A stretch of DNA of 64,000 nt, from the NCBI GenBank assembly GCA_029844215.1, contig CM056724.1, positions 36,122,446 to 36,186,445 on the forward strand, in the 5' to 3' direction. The number at the start of each line of letters is the position of its first letter. Position 1 is the stretch's first letter. The DNA is from Przewalskia tangutica (taxonomy: Eukaryota > Streptophyta > Magnoliopsida > Solanales > Solanaceae). Positions 54,961-64,000 of the stretch are shown here, piece after piece. The notes under the pieces were generated by a model that was not told the origin of the DNA, made no database searches, and saw only the letters and a list, made by a program, of their open reading frames with translations. Both the position numbers and the translations under genes were made by a program.

Positions 54961-55844
54961 AATGAGAAGTTTAGTAACTTCACGACCTCTTAGAAGATGT
55001 TTCTTATTGGGAGTAACACATGCCTTCGTCAGTTATACACTGTAAGGGCACGAATGAAAGTGTCTGGACATAACTACCGGAGACATAAGACCGTATGGCA
55101 GTTGATAATCGTGGGTGTCACTTCCTTGATTAATAATCAAAGGAAATAACTGACCATTTAATTAAGAGATTACCCAAAGATCAAGAGTTCTGCTGGTCTA
55201 GGAGAATGGTCTTAAAACCCAAACAGTAAGAACTGATACAGTTGATACCCAACCATACTGACTGGAGATCCCAAGAATTTGGTTCAATGGGAAAACTAAG
55301 TCGTAAAGGTTCAGTGCAGCGCTTCAGTGGAAGCAAGAGCAATTCAGATGATGTTTTTTGTAAAGAAACATGAATCCAAAGCCGTTCCCGCGATAGAACT
55401 TAAAGTGCTACCTACATGTGGGTAGAGGTTAAGTTTTCAAAACCTTTAATGATCCTCACCGGTTGAGGTTAGGTTTGGAGAAACTTTTAATGATGTCTAA
55501 CACTTTTGAAGTGGGGTATAGTAGGATACCTTGTAGGAGACCACCTATTTAAGCGCGAGGACTGACCGCCTCAAATGAACGCACTTAAGAATCCAAGTGT
55601 TTTCACGACCACAACAGACAGAACATTAAGAATAATAAAGTAAGGAAAGTTGTTGTCTTGGTACCGTTATCTTGGTTTACACTAAATACTGACGGTTTAA
55701 GATATCACATTCACCGCGTAGTATGTAAGTCTGATGGTATTCTACTATGGAATGTTCAAAGCCACGACTACCTATCCAGATGCAACATCGATCCGCCAAA
55801 AGATTGCTAGAAAGACACCTTGTAAATCTCTTTCAAGAGGGGAT

Positions 55845-56815
55845 TGTTGGAAATTTACTAATGTGGAATTAAGATTATCCTATTATTTATGACTCGAACA
55901 ATTGGAATCCCGCACATCGGAAATGTCATTTCCACATACGTGCACACGTAGTGTCAAGTATCATAAAATTTCATTAGTGAAAGAGATTTTGGTACGTGAG
56001 TAAACGTTTGAGACATGAAATGATGAACGATCGTTGGTTAAATGACATGTGTTTCACGTTGGTAAATGAAGGAAGAAGTGTGCGAAGTGTAAGATCAAAA
56101 TGAGTCGGAAAAGGGCCGCGGCGTCACCGCGGAGCCGGGGCGCCACGCCACCACCACCTCAAGGGTCGCGGTGCTGCGACGCTAGTTGGTATTCTGGTGA
56201 CTGGAGCTGCGGCGCCGCGGCGCCGCGGCGTCAACAAGGCAGTGTGTGTGCGAACGGAAGTCCAAAAGTTTGGCTGATTATGGAGACGTTTTGGGGCATT
56301 CAGATGCCAGTTTCTCCTCCATAAATCAGTCATTATTTGGCTGCATTACTTGGTGAATTAAGTGGTCATTACATGAGCACTTGAAGAGGCATTCTTACAC
56401 AACTATAAATTGAGGCTTTGACTCAATTGGAGAATAGACTTCACACTTGTATAATTCAGATTTTCTGAATTCTTCTTCTCTAAGCACTCTTTCACACACT
56501 TAAAGGTTTTTCTTGAGAAACACTTGAGTTTTCTTTGCTCATTTGTTAGTTGTTGTTTTATCTTGGGAGACAGTTGCCCATATCGTAAAAGGATATATAC
56601 GGGGCAATAATGTCTTAAGGAAAGAGTGAATATCACTCGAATCAGCAGCGCAATTGTAACACTACCAAATTTAGTGTTTCTTGGTTTCAGGTTGTCAAGA
56701 TCAAGGAGTTTGTTGCAGTTGACCGAAGATCCCAAGAAAGACTCAAGAACGCAGATTCAAGACGGATCAAGAACTCACAAGTTTACTGTAGTCACAACTC
56801 TTGTTGGCTACAAGG
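55845..56815 (+). repeat. Element H 3' LTR
   Basis: Preceded by the purine run CAAGAGGGGAT. Starts TGTTGGAAATTTACTAATG. It contains a GC-rich island at 56100-56240 (CCGCGGCGTCACCGCGG, GGCGCCGCGGCGCCGCGGCG), embedded in otherwise AT-rich sequence and partly palindromic. A TATA-like ACTATAAATTGAGG at 56402-56415 is the probable promoter. The end near TTGGCTACA is a guess. Confidence 0.7.
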
Positions 56816-57239
56816 TTGTTAATCATTGTAATTTTTTTTTATCCTTTCGAAGTCATGTAATAGTCGTATACTATTTCCGTACATCCTTTGTAACTCACAT
56901 AAGACTTGTTAAACACAATTATGCATTTAATTAATTTTATTTTGTAATTTTTAGTATAAGTGTTTATCAAGTATTTTCTAACCTTATATCTAACTTTATT
57001 ATATTGACATGAGTGGCAAAAGAATATTGAAGTCGTTATTGAAAATTTTGTTAATTAGTTTAAATAATAATATTATTTATTTGAAAGATACATATTATTT
57101 TTATGATATTATTTATTAATTTATAATTATTTAATATATTTTTACAAAAAAAAATTATTTTATCTACCTGATAATTATTTAATATTTGGTATTTTTTTAT
57201 TTTATATGTCTGTCACACAATAAAATTTATTTACATATT
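56816..57239. other. Very AT-rich spacer
   Basis: Mostly A/T with no coding signature. It may include the uncertain end of H's LTR. Confidence 0.4.
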
Positions 57240-57412
57240 AATTTGATTTTTGAAATTTAACTGTGTAATTACATTTGTCTAACCAAGCAAGACAGTGTAA
57301 ATTACACTGTAATTACGTTCTCGCAAACAAACAGGTCATTGTAATTACTAGTGTGTGTAATTACACAGCATGGTAATTACACATGTCCTTCCAAACAGAC
57401 TCTTAGTAAAAA
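57240..57412. mobile_element. MITE-like fragment with palindromic GTAATTAC words
   Basis: Contains CTGTGTAATTACA, TGTAAATTACACTGTAATTA, AACAAACAGGTCATTGTAAT and GTGTGTAATTACACAGCATG. It ends ATGTCCTTCCAAACAGACTC, the reverse complement of the start of the fragment at 46537. Confidence 0.5.
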
Positions 57413-57429
57413 CTTTAAAAAAGTGAGGT

Positions 57430-57643
57430 TTTTACTGACTCTTAACATGTTTGGCCCAGCTTTAAAATAAATTTATTTTGAAAAATATTTTTTTCAAAAG
57501 TGAGAAACATTTTGTGTTTGATTAATTAATTTTAAAAAAATACTTTTGACCATCAATTAGTGTTTGACCAAGAGTTTAAAAAGTGTTTCTAAGTGATTTT
57601 TTTTTTCAAAAGTGTTTCTGGGAAAAACTATTTTTTTAGCTTC
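57430..57643. mobile_element. hAT-type MITE fragment, interrupted by Copia G
   Basis: Words such as ATGTTTGGCCCAGCTTT, AAAAATACTTTTGACC, TGTTTGACCAAG, TTTTTCAAAAGTGTTTCTGG and TTTTTTTAGCTTCTG are typical of the common GTTTGGCCAAAC/AGCTTTT MITEs in dicots. The other end is not seen past G because G itself is truncated. Confidence 0.5.
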
Positions 57644-57811
57644 TGTATTAGCGAATATTCTTCAAATATTCAAAGTATATATTGTATTTATTATACTCAT
57701 GTATTTAAGGTAACTGAGGATTCTTACTGTATTATGAATCACCTTTGTACAACTATATATATTGTCATTAATGAAAAAAATCGCTAAGGGAAATTATTTC
57801 AATCTCTTACA
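57644..57811 (+). repeat. Element G 5' LTR and primer-binding site
   Basis: 168 bp, related to F's LTRs over its length (TGTATTAGCGAATATT start, ACTATATATATTGTCATTAA near 57750, AATCTCTTACA end). TGGTATCAATAGC starts at 57812. Confidence 0.88.
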
Positions 57812-57917
57812 TGGTATCAATAGCTTAAAATCCCTAACCCTAAAAGTCTTTTCTCCCTACCGCCGTCGACCCCCCCCCCCCCCCCCTTTCGCTGCGACGG
57901 TTCTCTTATTGTGGCTA

Positions 57918-58990
57918 CTATGTCTCCTCCCAACTCTCCTAAATCTACTGGGTCTACCTCTGGATTAATTGACACCCCCTTCTTCCTTAAAGTCTTCTTT
58001 TCATCCGGCGTTTGTTGTCACAAACATCAAGAACTTTGTCCCTATTATTCTTGATCAAGAAGACTATCAATATTCTATGTGGGTAGAATGTTTTATATTC
58101 ATGCTTGTGCGTATAACGTACTCGATCACATTGATGAGTCAATCCCTCGCCCCTCTGAGATTGACGACTCAACATGGCGCCGTCTTGACGCCATTGTCAA
58201 GCAATGAATATATGGTACCATCTCCAAAGACTTGTTGTGTACTATCATGAAAACAGGTGCTTCGGCGCGTGAACTTTGGTACATCTGGAGGAAATATTTC
58301 AGGACAATAAAAATACCCGGGCGGTGTATTTAGAGGAGCAGTTCAACAACACACGTCTTGAGAATTTTAACAACATGTCAGAATATTGCAAACAGATGAA
58401 ACTCCTCGCCGACCAACTTTCTAATGTTGGGACAACTGTTTCTGAGACGAAAATAGTACTACAACTAGTTGCAGGTTTACCGAAAGGGGAATATGATACT
58501 CTTGCGACAATGATTCAACATGCTGATCCACATCCAACCTTCAACAAGGCACGTTCATAACTGTTATTGGAAGAAACACGATGTGCTAAACAGGATGAAC
58601 ACAATAAAAAAACAATTGCTATTGAAAGTACTCAGCCGCTAGCTAACAACACCACTCCACCACCGTCGGACCACCACCAGCAGCAGAGCCGCAACAGAGA
58701 ATGTGGTGGCAGGGGCAGAGGACAGGGAAACAAAAGGAAGGGGCAGCAAAGACCGGAAAGCCTAGCAAGTAGGCCCTCCACAAACTACTTACTATCAGTG
58801 GGCTTCTCAACCAGGCTGGCCCAATACTGCGAACTGGGCCTCGCCTGCTTTCCCATTTCCAACAGCAAGGGCCCAGTTTCAGCAGTAGTTGTGGCCCAGT
58901 ATCCTCGGTCCAGCACCAATAGACCCATCGCCTTAACATGCTCATCTGATGTTGGCCCAACAGTTTCCTTCAACCTAGCAGATGACCCCC
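57918..58990 (+). pseudogene. Element G gag (Copia type)
   Basis: Read from ATGTCTCCTCCCAACTCTCC (57918), after a C-run at 57871-57887. Pieces: FVVTNIKNFVPIILDQEDYQ and YSMWVECFIFML (58010-58110), then after shifts EEIFQDNKNTRAVYLEEQFN, MSEYCKQMKLLADQLSNVG and LQLVAGLPKGEYDTLATMIQ (58276-58560). A stop at 58558 is followed by a basic Gly/Arg/Gln-rich tail (GGRGRGQGNKRKGQQR near 58702-58750). This is the retrotransposon gag of Copia elements. I see no CCHC knuckle; its place has the basic Gly/Arg tail. Confidence 0.82.
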
Positions 58991-59300
58991 ACTGAGTTGG
59001 GCCAAGCTTTCAACACTCTCAACCTGCAACAGCCCGACAGTAATTGGTATATGGACTCCGAAGCCATATTACACATGACCAGCTCTTCAGGTAATTTTTC
59101 CCAATTGTTTCGGTTAAAGTATCCTCACTATATTACTGTTGGCAATGGTCACCGCAGTCCAATCGCAGGTGATGGTAACACACACATCAAAAATCCCCAT
59201 CCACCCTTCTCACTTAACCATGTCCTCTACGCACTTCAAATTATTAAAAATTTGATTTATGTTAGAAAATTCACTCGTAATAATTAGGTGTCTGTCAATT
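58991..59300 (+). pseudogene. Element G protease
   Basis: NWYMDSEAILHMTSSSGNFS at 59040-59100 is the Copia protease motif (relatives: WYMDSGATSHMTS). The catalytic Asp stays; the Gly next to the Ser has become Glu. The following ITVGNGHRSPIAGDGNTHI and LNHVLYALQIIKNLIYVRKF (to 59273) are the normal protease end. Confidence 0.85.
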
Positions 59301-60340
59301 TTGACACTTTTGGTTTCTATGTGAAGGATCTCAATACGTGGAGAACTCTTACGCGATGCAATAGTGTGGGAGACCTCTACCCTTTCACTCACTCTTCCAC
59401 TGTCAGAACTCAACCACCTGTCTCTCTTGCTGCACTGTCTCCATCCACCTGACATAATAGGCTCGGACATCCAGGAGATCACATCTTTTTTTTTCTTAGA
59501 AATAATCAGCGTATTCAATGTAATAATGGAAAACTTGCCCGCTTGACAAGCATACTCTTCTTCCGTTTATGTCTTCATTAAGTATAACAGTTTCACCATT
59601 TGATATTGTTCATGCTGATTTGTGAACTTCTCCTGTTATTAGCTCACTGAGTCACAAATATTATCTTGTTTTATTAGATGATTTTTCACACTTTTTATGG
59701 ATTTATCCACTCAAATTCAAATATGAGGTTTTTGCTAAATTTCTTTAGTTTCACAGATTTATTAAAACCCAATTTGAAAAGTCCATAAAATCCTTTCAGC
59801 GTGATAACAAACGTGAATTTAATAATTCAGCATTCCATAATTTTTGCTCCCAACAGGGCATGGTGTTTCGTTTCTCTTGTCCCCACACATCCCCTCAAAA
59901 TGGAAAAGCTGAACGAATTATTCGTACTATCTATAACATGGTCAGTACCCTTTTCTTTCATGCATGTCTGCCACCATCGTTATGGGTCTATGTTGTTAAA
60001 ATGGTAGAATACCTCCTCAATATTTTACCCACTAGCACTCTACAAAATAGAACCCCCACCGACATCCTATATCGTAAGACTCCATCATATGACCACATAT
60101 GAATCTTCGGCTGTCTGTGCTATCCCAATCTTACCTCCACCATCTCTCATAAGTTGGCTCCTCGAACTACACCATGTGTATTCCTCGGTTTCTCACCCAA
60201 CCATAGGGGTTATCTATGCTATGACTTGTCCAATCGTCAGATCCATATTTCTCGTCACGTCACGTTGACGAGACGATATTCCCATTTTTGAATCCTCAAG
60301 AATACCAAAAATCGGACTACTCGTTTCTTGATGAACCCGT
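59301..60340 (+). pseudogene. Element G integrase
   Basis: A pre-integrase segment (VNFDTFGFYVKDLNTWRTLT, 59290-59350) and a degraded HHCC zinc region (59430-59560) lead to the core. SHKYYLVLLDDFSHFLWIYP (59650-59712) holds the first Asp region. FQRDNKREFNNSAFHNFC (59797-59850) has the second Asp but lacks the usual GGE. VFRFSCPHTSPQNGKAERII holds the Glu. Then NRTPTDILYRKTPSYDH and the C-terminal HKLAPRTTPCVFLGFSPNHR, with several in-frame stops (for example near 59624 and 59747). Confidence 0.86.
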
Positions 60341-60379
60341 TATATCTCCCATCATTCTAAGTCAACTCACTCATATCTC

Positions 60380-60560
60380 ACCTTCAGCGCCACAGCCCCT
60401 AGGGGATGCGCCGTGACGCCAGTATTCCAGTGAGCAACTTGACTTTTCACCGTCATCAGCGTCGTGGCCCCTCGGGGATGCGCAGCGACGCCTAAAATTC
60501 AGAGAGGTATGTCACTCAGGCAGCGCCGCGACTCCTCTGACGGAAAATCTTCCATCTTCT
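60380..60560 (+). repeat. GC-rich direct repeat in G between integrase and RT
   Basis: CAGCCCCTAGGGGATGCGCC with GTGACGCC (60399-60428) and GTGGCCCCTCGGGGATGCGC with AGCGACGCC (60462-60493) are two copies about 65 bp apart, each with a CCCC..GGGG palindrome. CAGCGCCGCGACTCC (60520-60534) is a third, partial one. F has Pro/Thr-rich coding sequence here instead. Confidence 0.65.
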
Positions 60561-60699
60561 CCATCTCTGACCATACCATTTGTCTCGGATCCTGCTACTC
60601 AACCAATGCAGCCACCCACTGTCCCTAGTCACCAAATGGAAACTCGTGCCAAACACGGAATTTTCAAATCCAAAATCTAGTTTAACCTATCTGCCCAAA

Positions 60700-61803
60700 T
60701 CATTTCTCCACTTCCATAGAACCCCACACTGGCTAAACTAGACCCTAATTGGAATGCGACCATGTGTGAGGAATATAATGCTTTAAATAAGAAGCATACT
60801 TGGGATCTAGTACCTAGACTAGAGGGCATGAATGTGATCCGATGCTTGTGGCTTTTTCGTCACAAATTCAGAGACAATGGTGATTTGAAGCGCTACAAGG
60901 CAGACTTGTGGCAAATGACACCAATCAGCAGGAGGGCATTGACTGTGGTGACACTTTTAGCCCGATTGTTAAACCGGCTACGATTCGTACTGTTCTTAGT
61001 ATTACTATGGATAAAAAGTGGCTGATTCATCAGATGGATGTCAAAAATGCATTTCTTCATGGGGATTTAAAAGAAACTGTGTATATGCATCAGCCACCTG
61101 GGTTTGTTCATCCTGCAGTCCCTCAGTATGTCTGCCATCTCAGAAAGTCACTCTATGACCTAAAACAGGCACCCCGTGCTTTGTATAACTGCTTTGCCAG
61201 ATATATTATGCAGATTGGGTTTACTTGCAGTAGGTGTGACACATCTCTGTTCATTTTTCATCATGGTAGTGACATTGCTTACTTATTATTATATGTGGAT
61301 GATATTGTTCTCACTGCCTCCTCTGAAAAATTAAAAAATAACATTATTGCTCTTCTCAAAACTGAATTTGCTATGATTGATTTGGATAAACTGAGTTACT
61401 TCTTGAGTATATCAGTTACTAGATCTGCAGATACTATGTTCCTGAGTCAGCGTAAGTATGCAGAAGAAATTGTGTTCAGAGCTAAGATGTCGAATTGCAA
61501 GGCTATGCCTACTCCAATTGATTCGAAATCCAAGCTCAGTTCTTCTCAGTACCTCACATTTACCAGGCCCGATATTGCATATGCCGTTCAGCAGGTGTGT
61601 CTGTTCATGCATGCCCCGAGGGAACCCCATTTTGCTGCTCTTAAGCGTATTATCAGATACATTAAGGGTACTCCTGAATATGGGTTGCATCTATACCCCT
61701 CCGCTCCGACCAGGTTGCTTTCTTACACAGATGTTGATTGGGAAGGTTTTCCGAACACGCGACGCTCTACTTCCTACTATTATGTATTTTTAGGGGATAA
61801 TCT
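60700..61803 (+). pseudogene. Element G reverse transcriptase and RNase H start
   Basis: MCEEYNALNKKHTWDLVPRL, IRCLWLFRHKFRDNGDLKRY, then one frame slip at 60903 and a long open frame from 60908. That frame reads VKPATIRTVLSITMDKKWLI, QMDVKNAFLHGDLKETVYMH, SLYDLKQAPRALYNCFARYI, LLLYVDDIVLTAS (active site near 61285-61320), FAMIDLDKLSYFLSISVTRS, YLTFTRPDIAYAVQQVCLFM and RRSTSYYYVFLGDNL. About 28 residues are missing around 61545 compared with F (after SKLSS). The open frame continues 10 codons into the Ogre/Tat LTR, an artificial fusion. Over most of its length this is the least damaged RT in the window. Confidence 0.9.
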
Positions 61804-63068
61804 TTGTCGCGCCCTTTTTTCGGCATGGCGTTAAAATAATAGCGAGCCGCTTCTCGGCGACGACCGGCGTATCAAGTCGTCGGTCCAATCGACGGGTTTT
61901 GCGATGCGAATGAAAGGGCGAGGTTCTCTGCTGGTTTTGGGGTTTGCGACGCGAATGAAAGGGCGAGGTTCTCTGCTCTGTGTTCCACTGCTGCTAAGGG
62001 TTTCGATGCTATCGGTTCCCTAAATTGCTATGTAGTTCCTCCCTCTGAGCTCTGAATCGATGCTCTGACTCTCCTATGTTCGACACTGCTGCCACGGGTT
62101 ATTGACTGCCGCCTCTATCGATGCCTTTGCATGCTCTTATATAGCCCCCATTGAGTTCCAAGTTAGGTAAATAGTAAGGGCTGATTTGTGCTTGATTCGT
62201 GCTATTTAGGACTGATTTCGCTGCTTATTTTGGATTGATAAGGTAAACGATTTGGTTAGTTATGGTAAGAAGGGCTGGCTTCGCTTGCGTGGGTAAGGAA
62301 GGTCCCGGATTCTCCGGCGAGAATCTCGGGTCGAACAAGGTAAGGCAGCGATTGGGTGCTTTAGGTTAGGTTATCGTTTTCTTTAGGGTTTTCTTTTTAG
62401 GTTAGGGGAGTGGGGGACGACGGGAAGGGTAAAGGGAAATGAAGAAATTTGGGGTAATGGTTGGGTATAAAGCGTTGAAGAAGCTGGGCTTGCGGGTGTT
62501 AGTAGGCGGCGGGTAGTGTGTTAATTTTAGGTAGGAGTGGTGGGTTAGTGGGCTGGCGAAAATGGTGGGTAATTAGTTATTTAATTAGTGGTGAGTTTTA
62601 GGTGCTATTTAATTAATTAGTAAATTAATAAATTTTGCTTAAATTGTTTAGGTGATTTATTAACCTAATTGTTATAAATGCGAGCGTGCTATTAATGCTT
62701 AATATTTTAGAATCTGGCGCTATTATTTTAAAAACTTATTATGTGCATTATTATAAATTAAATTATTAAAGCGCTTTACGTATTAATAAATGCGACTATG
62801 CTACTTGACACGTCGTTGCTAAATTAATTATTTTATGTATTTATTATTAATGTTATTACTGACAGGGTTTAAAATTAATTAATGCGGGCGCGGGACTCTA
62901 AGTACTTAATACTCTACGTAAGACGCGATGCCATTATTAAATTATGTATTTATGCTGTATTTAATGTTTTATTATTTGCATTTTATTAAAAATCCTAAAA
63001 TTATTTAACAAAATTAGTGTAATTTTATAGTTAATGGATGGACGGGAGGGTCAAAATTGGGTGTCACA
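61804..63068 (-). mobile_element. 3' LTR of Ogre/Tat-type element, copy 2, - strand
   Basis: 1265 bp. On the - strand it starts TGTGACACCCAATTTTGACC (63068) and ends GGGCGCGACA (61804), so it has TG..CA termini. It is adjacent to a polypurine tract on the right and to Copia G on the left, which fixes its orientation. A TATA box (CTATATAAGAG, complement near 62134-62144) matches that of copy 1 (3478-3485). It aligns in patches with 2393-3760. Inside, a ~40-bp duplication (GCGATGCGAATGAAAGGGCG and GCGACGCGAATGAAAGGGCG) lies at 61902-61980. Confidence 0.85.
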
Positions 63069-63081
63069 GTGTCCCTCTTTG
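63069..63081 (-). other. Polypurine tract of Ogre/Tat copy 2
   Basis: AAAGAGGGACAC on the - strand, directly before the LTR start. Same tract as at 2379-2392. Confidence 0.75.
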
Positions 63082-64000
63082 TATGGAGATGATGGAAGAA
63101 TCTTGGACAAAGCGTTGACTTCATGCCAATTTTGTCTCGATCTTGAGAATTGCAAAAATCTTTGGCGGTAGACAAAGGCGTAAAAATCAAAAAGCGTCCC
63201 GATGTCGAGTTATGGCGACCTTTGGGATACCATGGTCAAAACACTAAAGCGGGCTACTTAGCGGACTCAAAAGCATCCCGGTGTCGAGTTATAATAATGA
63301 CCTTTGGGCTATGGTGTAAAAAGTAAAAGAATATAAGCGGCTTGAACACGGGTGTGTCTTTGTGACTTGTGGTCTTTGGGTTACTGCGGTGATGTGGAAG
63401 CGAGTGGGCCAACGCGGCAGCGCTACGCGATCGTTGGGAAGGTTGGCCCCCAATTGCCGGTTATTGTAAGAAAATCCACGTTGTGCTCCTGCTCTGCATG
63501 CTAAGACTTGAACAAGCGGTTAGTGCATAAGCGCTAAGGCAAAATAATTTTAAAAACAATGTAGCGTGAATAGAAAAGGTTATCTGCAAAGCGCGATGCT
63601 GTTGTGTTGATGCGATGTTGCGAATCTTTGTGATTTTCGTCCTTGCGCGGGCGTGTTGCGATTGTGAATGCGGATCGTTGTCGCTGCTGCAATTGCCCAC
63701 GTAGACTAAAGCTCAAGAAAGAGTTAGTGCATGCTGTTAAGACGAATAATAAAGCATGAATGAGAAAAATGCAATTTTGAGAAGCAGAGAAAATCGTCCT
63801 GCGTAGATGTGATATGTTGATGATGGCGTCGTTTTGGACTTGGCGTTGTTTTGAACTTGGCGTCGTTTTGGACTTGGCGTCGTTTTGGACTTATCGTCGT
63901 TTTGGACTTGCCATGCGTTTTGGACGTGGAGTCGTTTCGGACTCGGCGTCGTTTTGAACGTGGCGTCGTTTTGGGCCTTGGTCGTTCGGACTTCGAGTCG
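63082..64000 (-). mobile_element. 3' UTR of Ogre/Tat copy 2 (continues beyond window)
   Basis: Read on -, it matches copy 1 in the same order: the CTTGTCC/GAAGATTCTTCCATCATC stretch before the polypurine tract, two units of the 77-bp repeat (63190-63320), GGCCAACCTTCCCAACGA (near 63430), TTCTTACAATAACCGGCAAT and GAGCACAACGTGG (63455-63490), the TTAGTGCAT block, and then a tandem array. No coding region. Confidence 0.78.
63820..64000 (-). repeat. Tandem 17-bp array in Ogre/Tat copy 2
   Basis: About ten units of TGGCGTCGTTTTGGACT with small changes, running to the window edge. The reverse complement, AGTCCAAAACGACGCCA, is very close to the GTCCACGCAACGACGCCA core of the 590-1495 array. Confidence 0.88.

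Larger units (their letters stand above)
51782..56815 (+). mobile_element. Copia element H, old and heavily decayed
   Basis: Left LTR piece 51782-52055, right LTR from 55845. They share TTTACTAATATGGAATTAAG, ATTATTTATGACTCGAACAA and CCACATACGTGCACACGTAG. The interior shows Copia integrase, RT and RNase H in order on +, all broken. The right LTR runs to about 56815 (TTGGCTACA), but its exact end and the target duplication are unresolved. Confidence 0.75.
57644..61803 (+). mobile_element. Copia element G, truncated by Ogre/Tat copy 2
   Basis: 5' LTR 57644-57811 (TGTATTAGCGAATATTC to CAATCTCTTACA), then primer-binding site TGGTATCAATAGC. The gag, protease, integrase, RT and RNase H regions follow in Copia order. 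In the RNase H, after GGGGATAATCT, the sequence switches to TGTCGCGCCC, the end of an opposite-strand LTR. The 3' part of G would lie beyond the window. Confidence 0.88.

Noticed and set aside
1..64000. A previously undescribed defence, toxin or biosynthetic gene system
   Set aside because: After reading both strands, the coding signals I could recognise belong to transposase, gag-pol or the captured HECT fragment. I see no cluster of cellular genes.

Overview
This is a gene-poor, repeat-packed stretch of a plant nuclear genome, probably pericentromeric or other heterochromatin. Nearly every kilobase belongs to a transposable element. The types present are chromodomain Gypsy elements with long LTRs starting TGTTATACCCC or TGTTACACCCC (Del/Tekay type), Ogre/Tat-type Gypsy ends starting TGTTGACACCC or TGTGACACCC, small-LTR Copia elements, a hAT transposon and MITEs. 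The LTR start motifs and the MITE termini resemble those of Solanaceae; that is recall, not a search. I found no intact host gene, rRNA, tRNA, CRISPR array or prokaryotic system.

Layout. 1-5290: the 3' end of an Ogre/Tat element on + (hypervariable tandem-repeat 3' UTR, polypurine tract, LTR). 5290-11157: a decayed hAT element on - (BED finger, RNase H-like core, dimerisation domain), split in its 5' leader by a 2.9 kb non-autonomous LTR element (7822-10757). That element has no gag-pol but carries a fragment of a plant UPL1/2-like HECT ubiquitin ligase. 11158-12068: non-coding, with one Stowaway-like MITE.

12069-36647 is a three-level nest of related Tekay-type elements on +. Element C (gag-only) has element A (gag plus an integrase remnant) inserted in its 5' LTR. 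Element A in turn has the full-structure element B (gag, protease, RT, RNase H, integrase, chromodomain) inserted in its 3' LTR. 36648-37099 is a remnant of an opposite-strand LTR, followed by a fourth element D (37100-46057), full structure but with its 3' LTR cut short.

46058-64000: a short MITE-like fragment, a mini-Copia F (46853-49619), a purine-rich minisatellite, a PIF/Harbinger transposase scrap hit by a decayed Copia H (51782 to about 56815), MITE fragments, and Copia G (57644-61803), related to F. G is cut in its RNase H by the LTR of a second Ogre/Tat element, on the - strand, whose 3' UTR runs out of the window.

The elements interact only as hosts and targets of each other's insertions. 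The gag-only elements A and C would need a partner such as B or D to supply pol. Most reading frames are broken by small indels. Several discordances between paired LTRs recur in the same form (TTGGA against TCGA), and the primer-binding sites of all four Tekay elements leave the tRNA-Met consensus at the same base. Part of the frameshift load may therefore be consensus error rather than biology.
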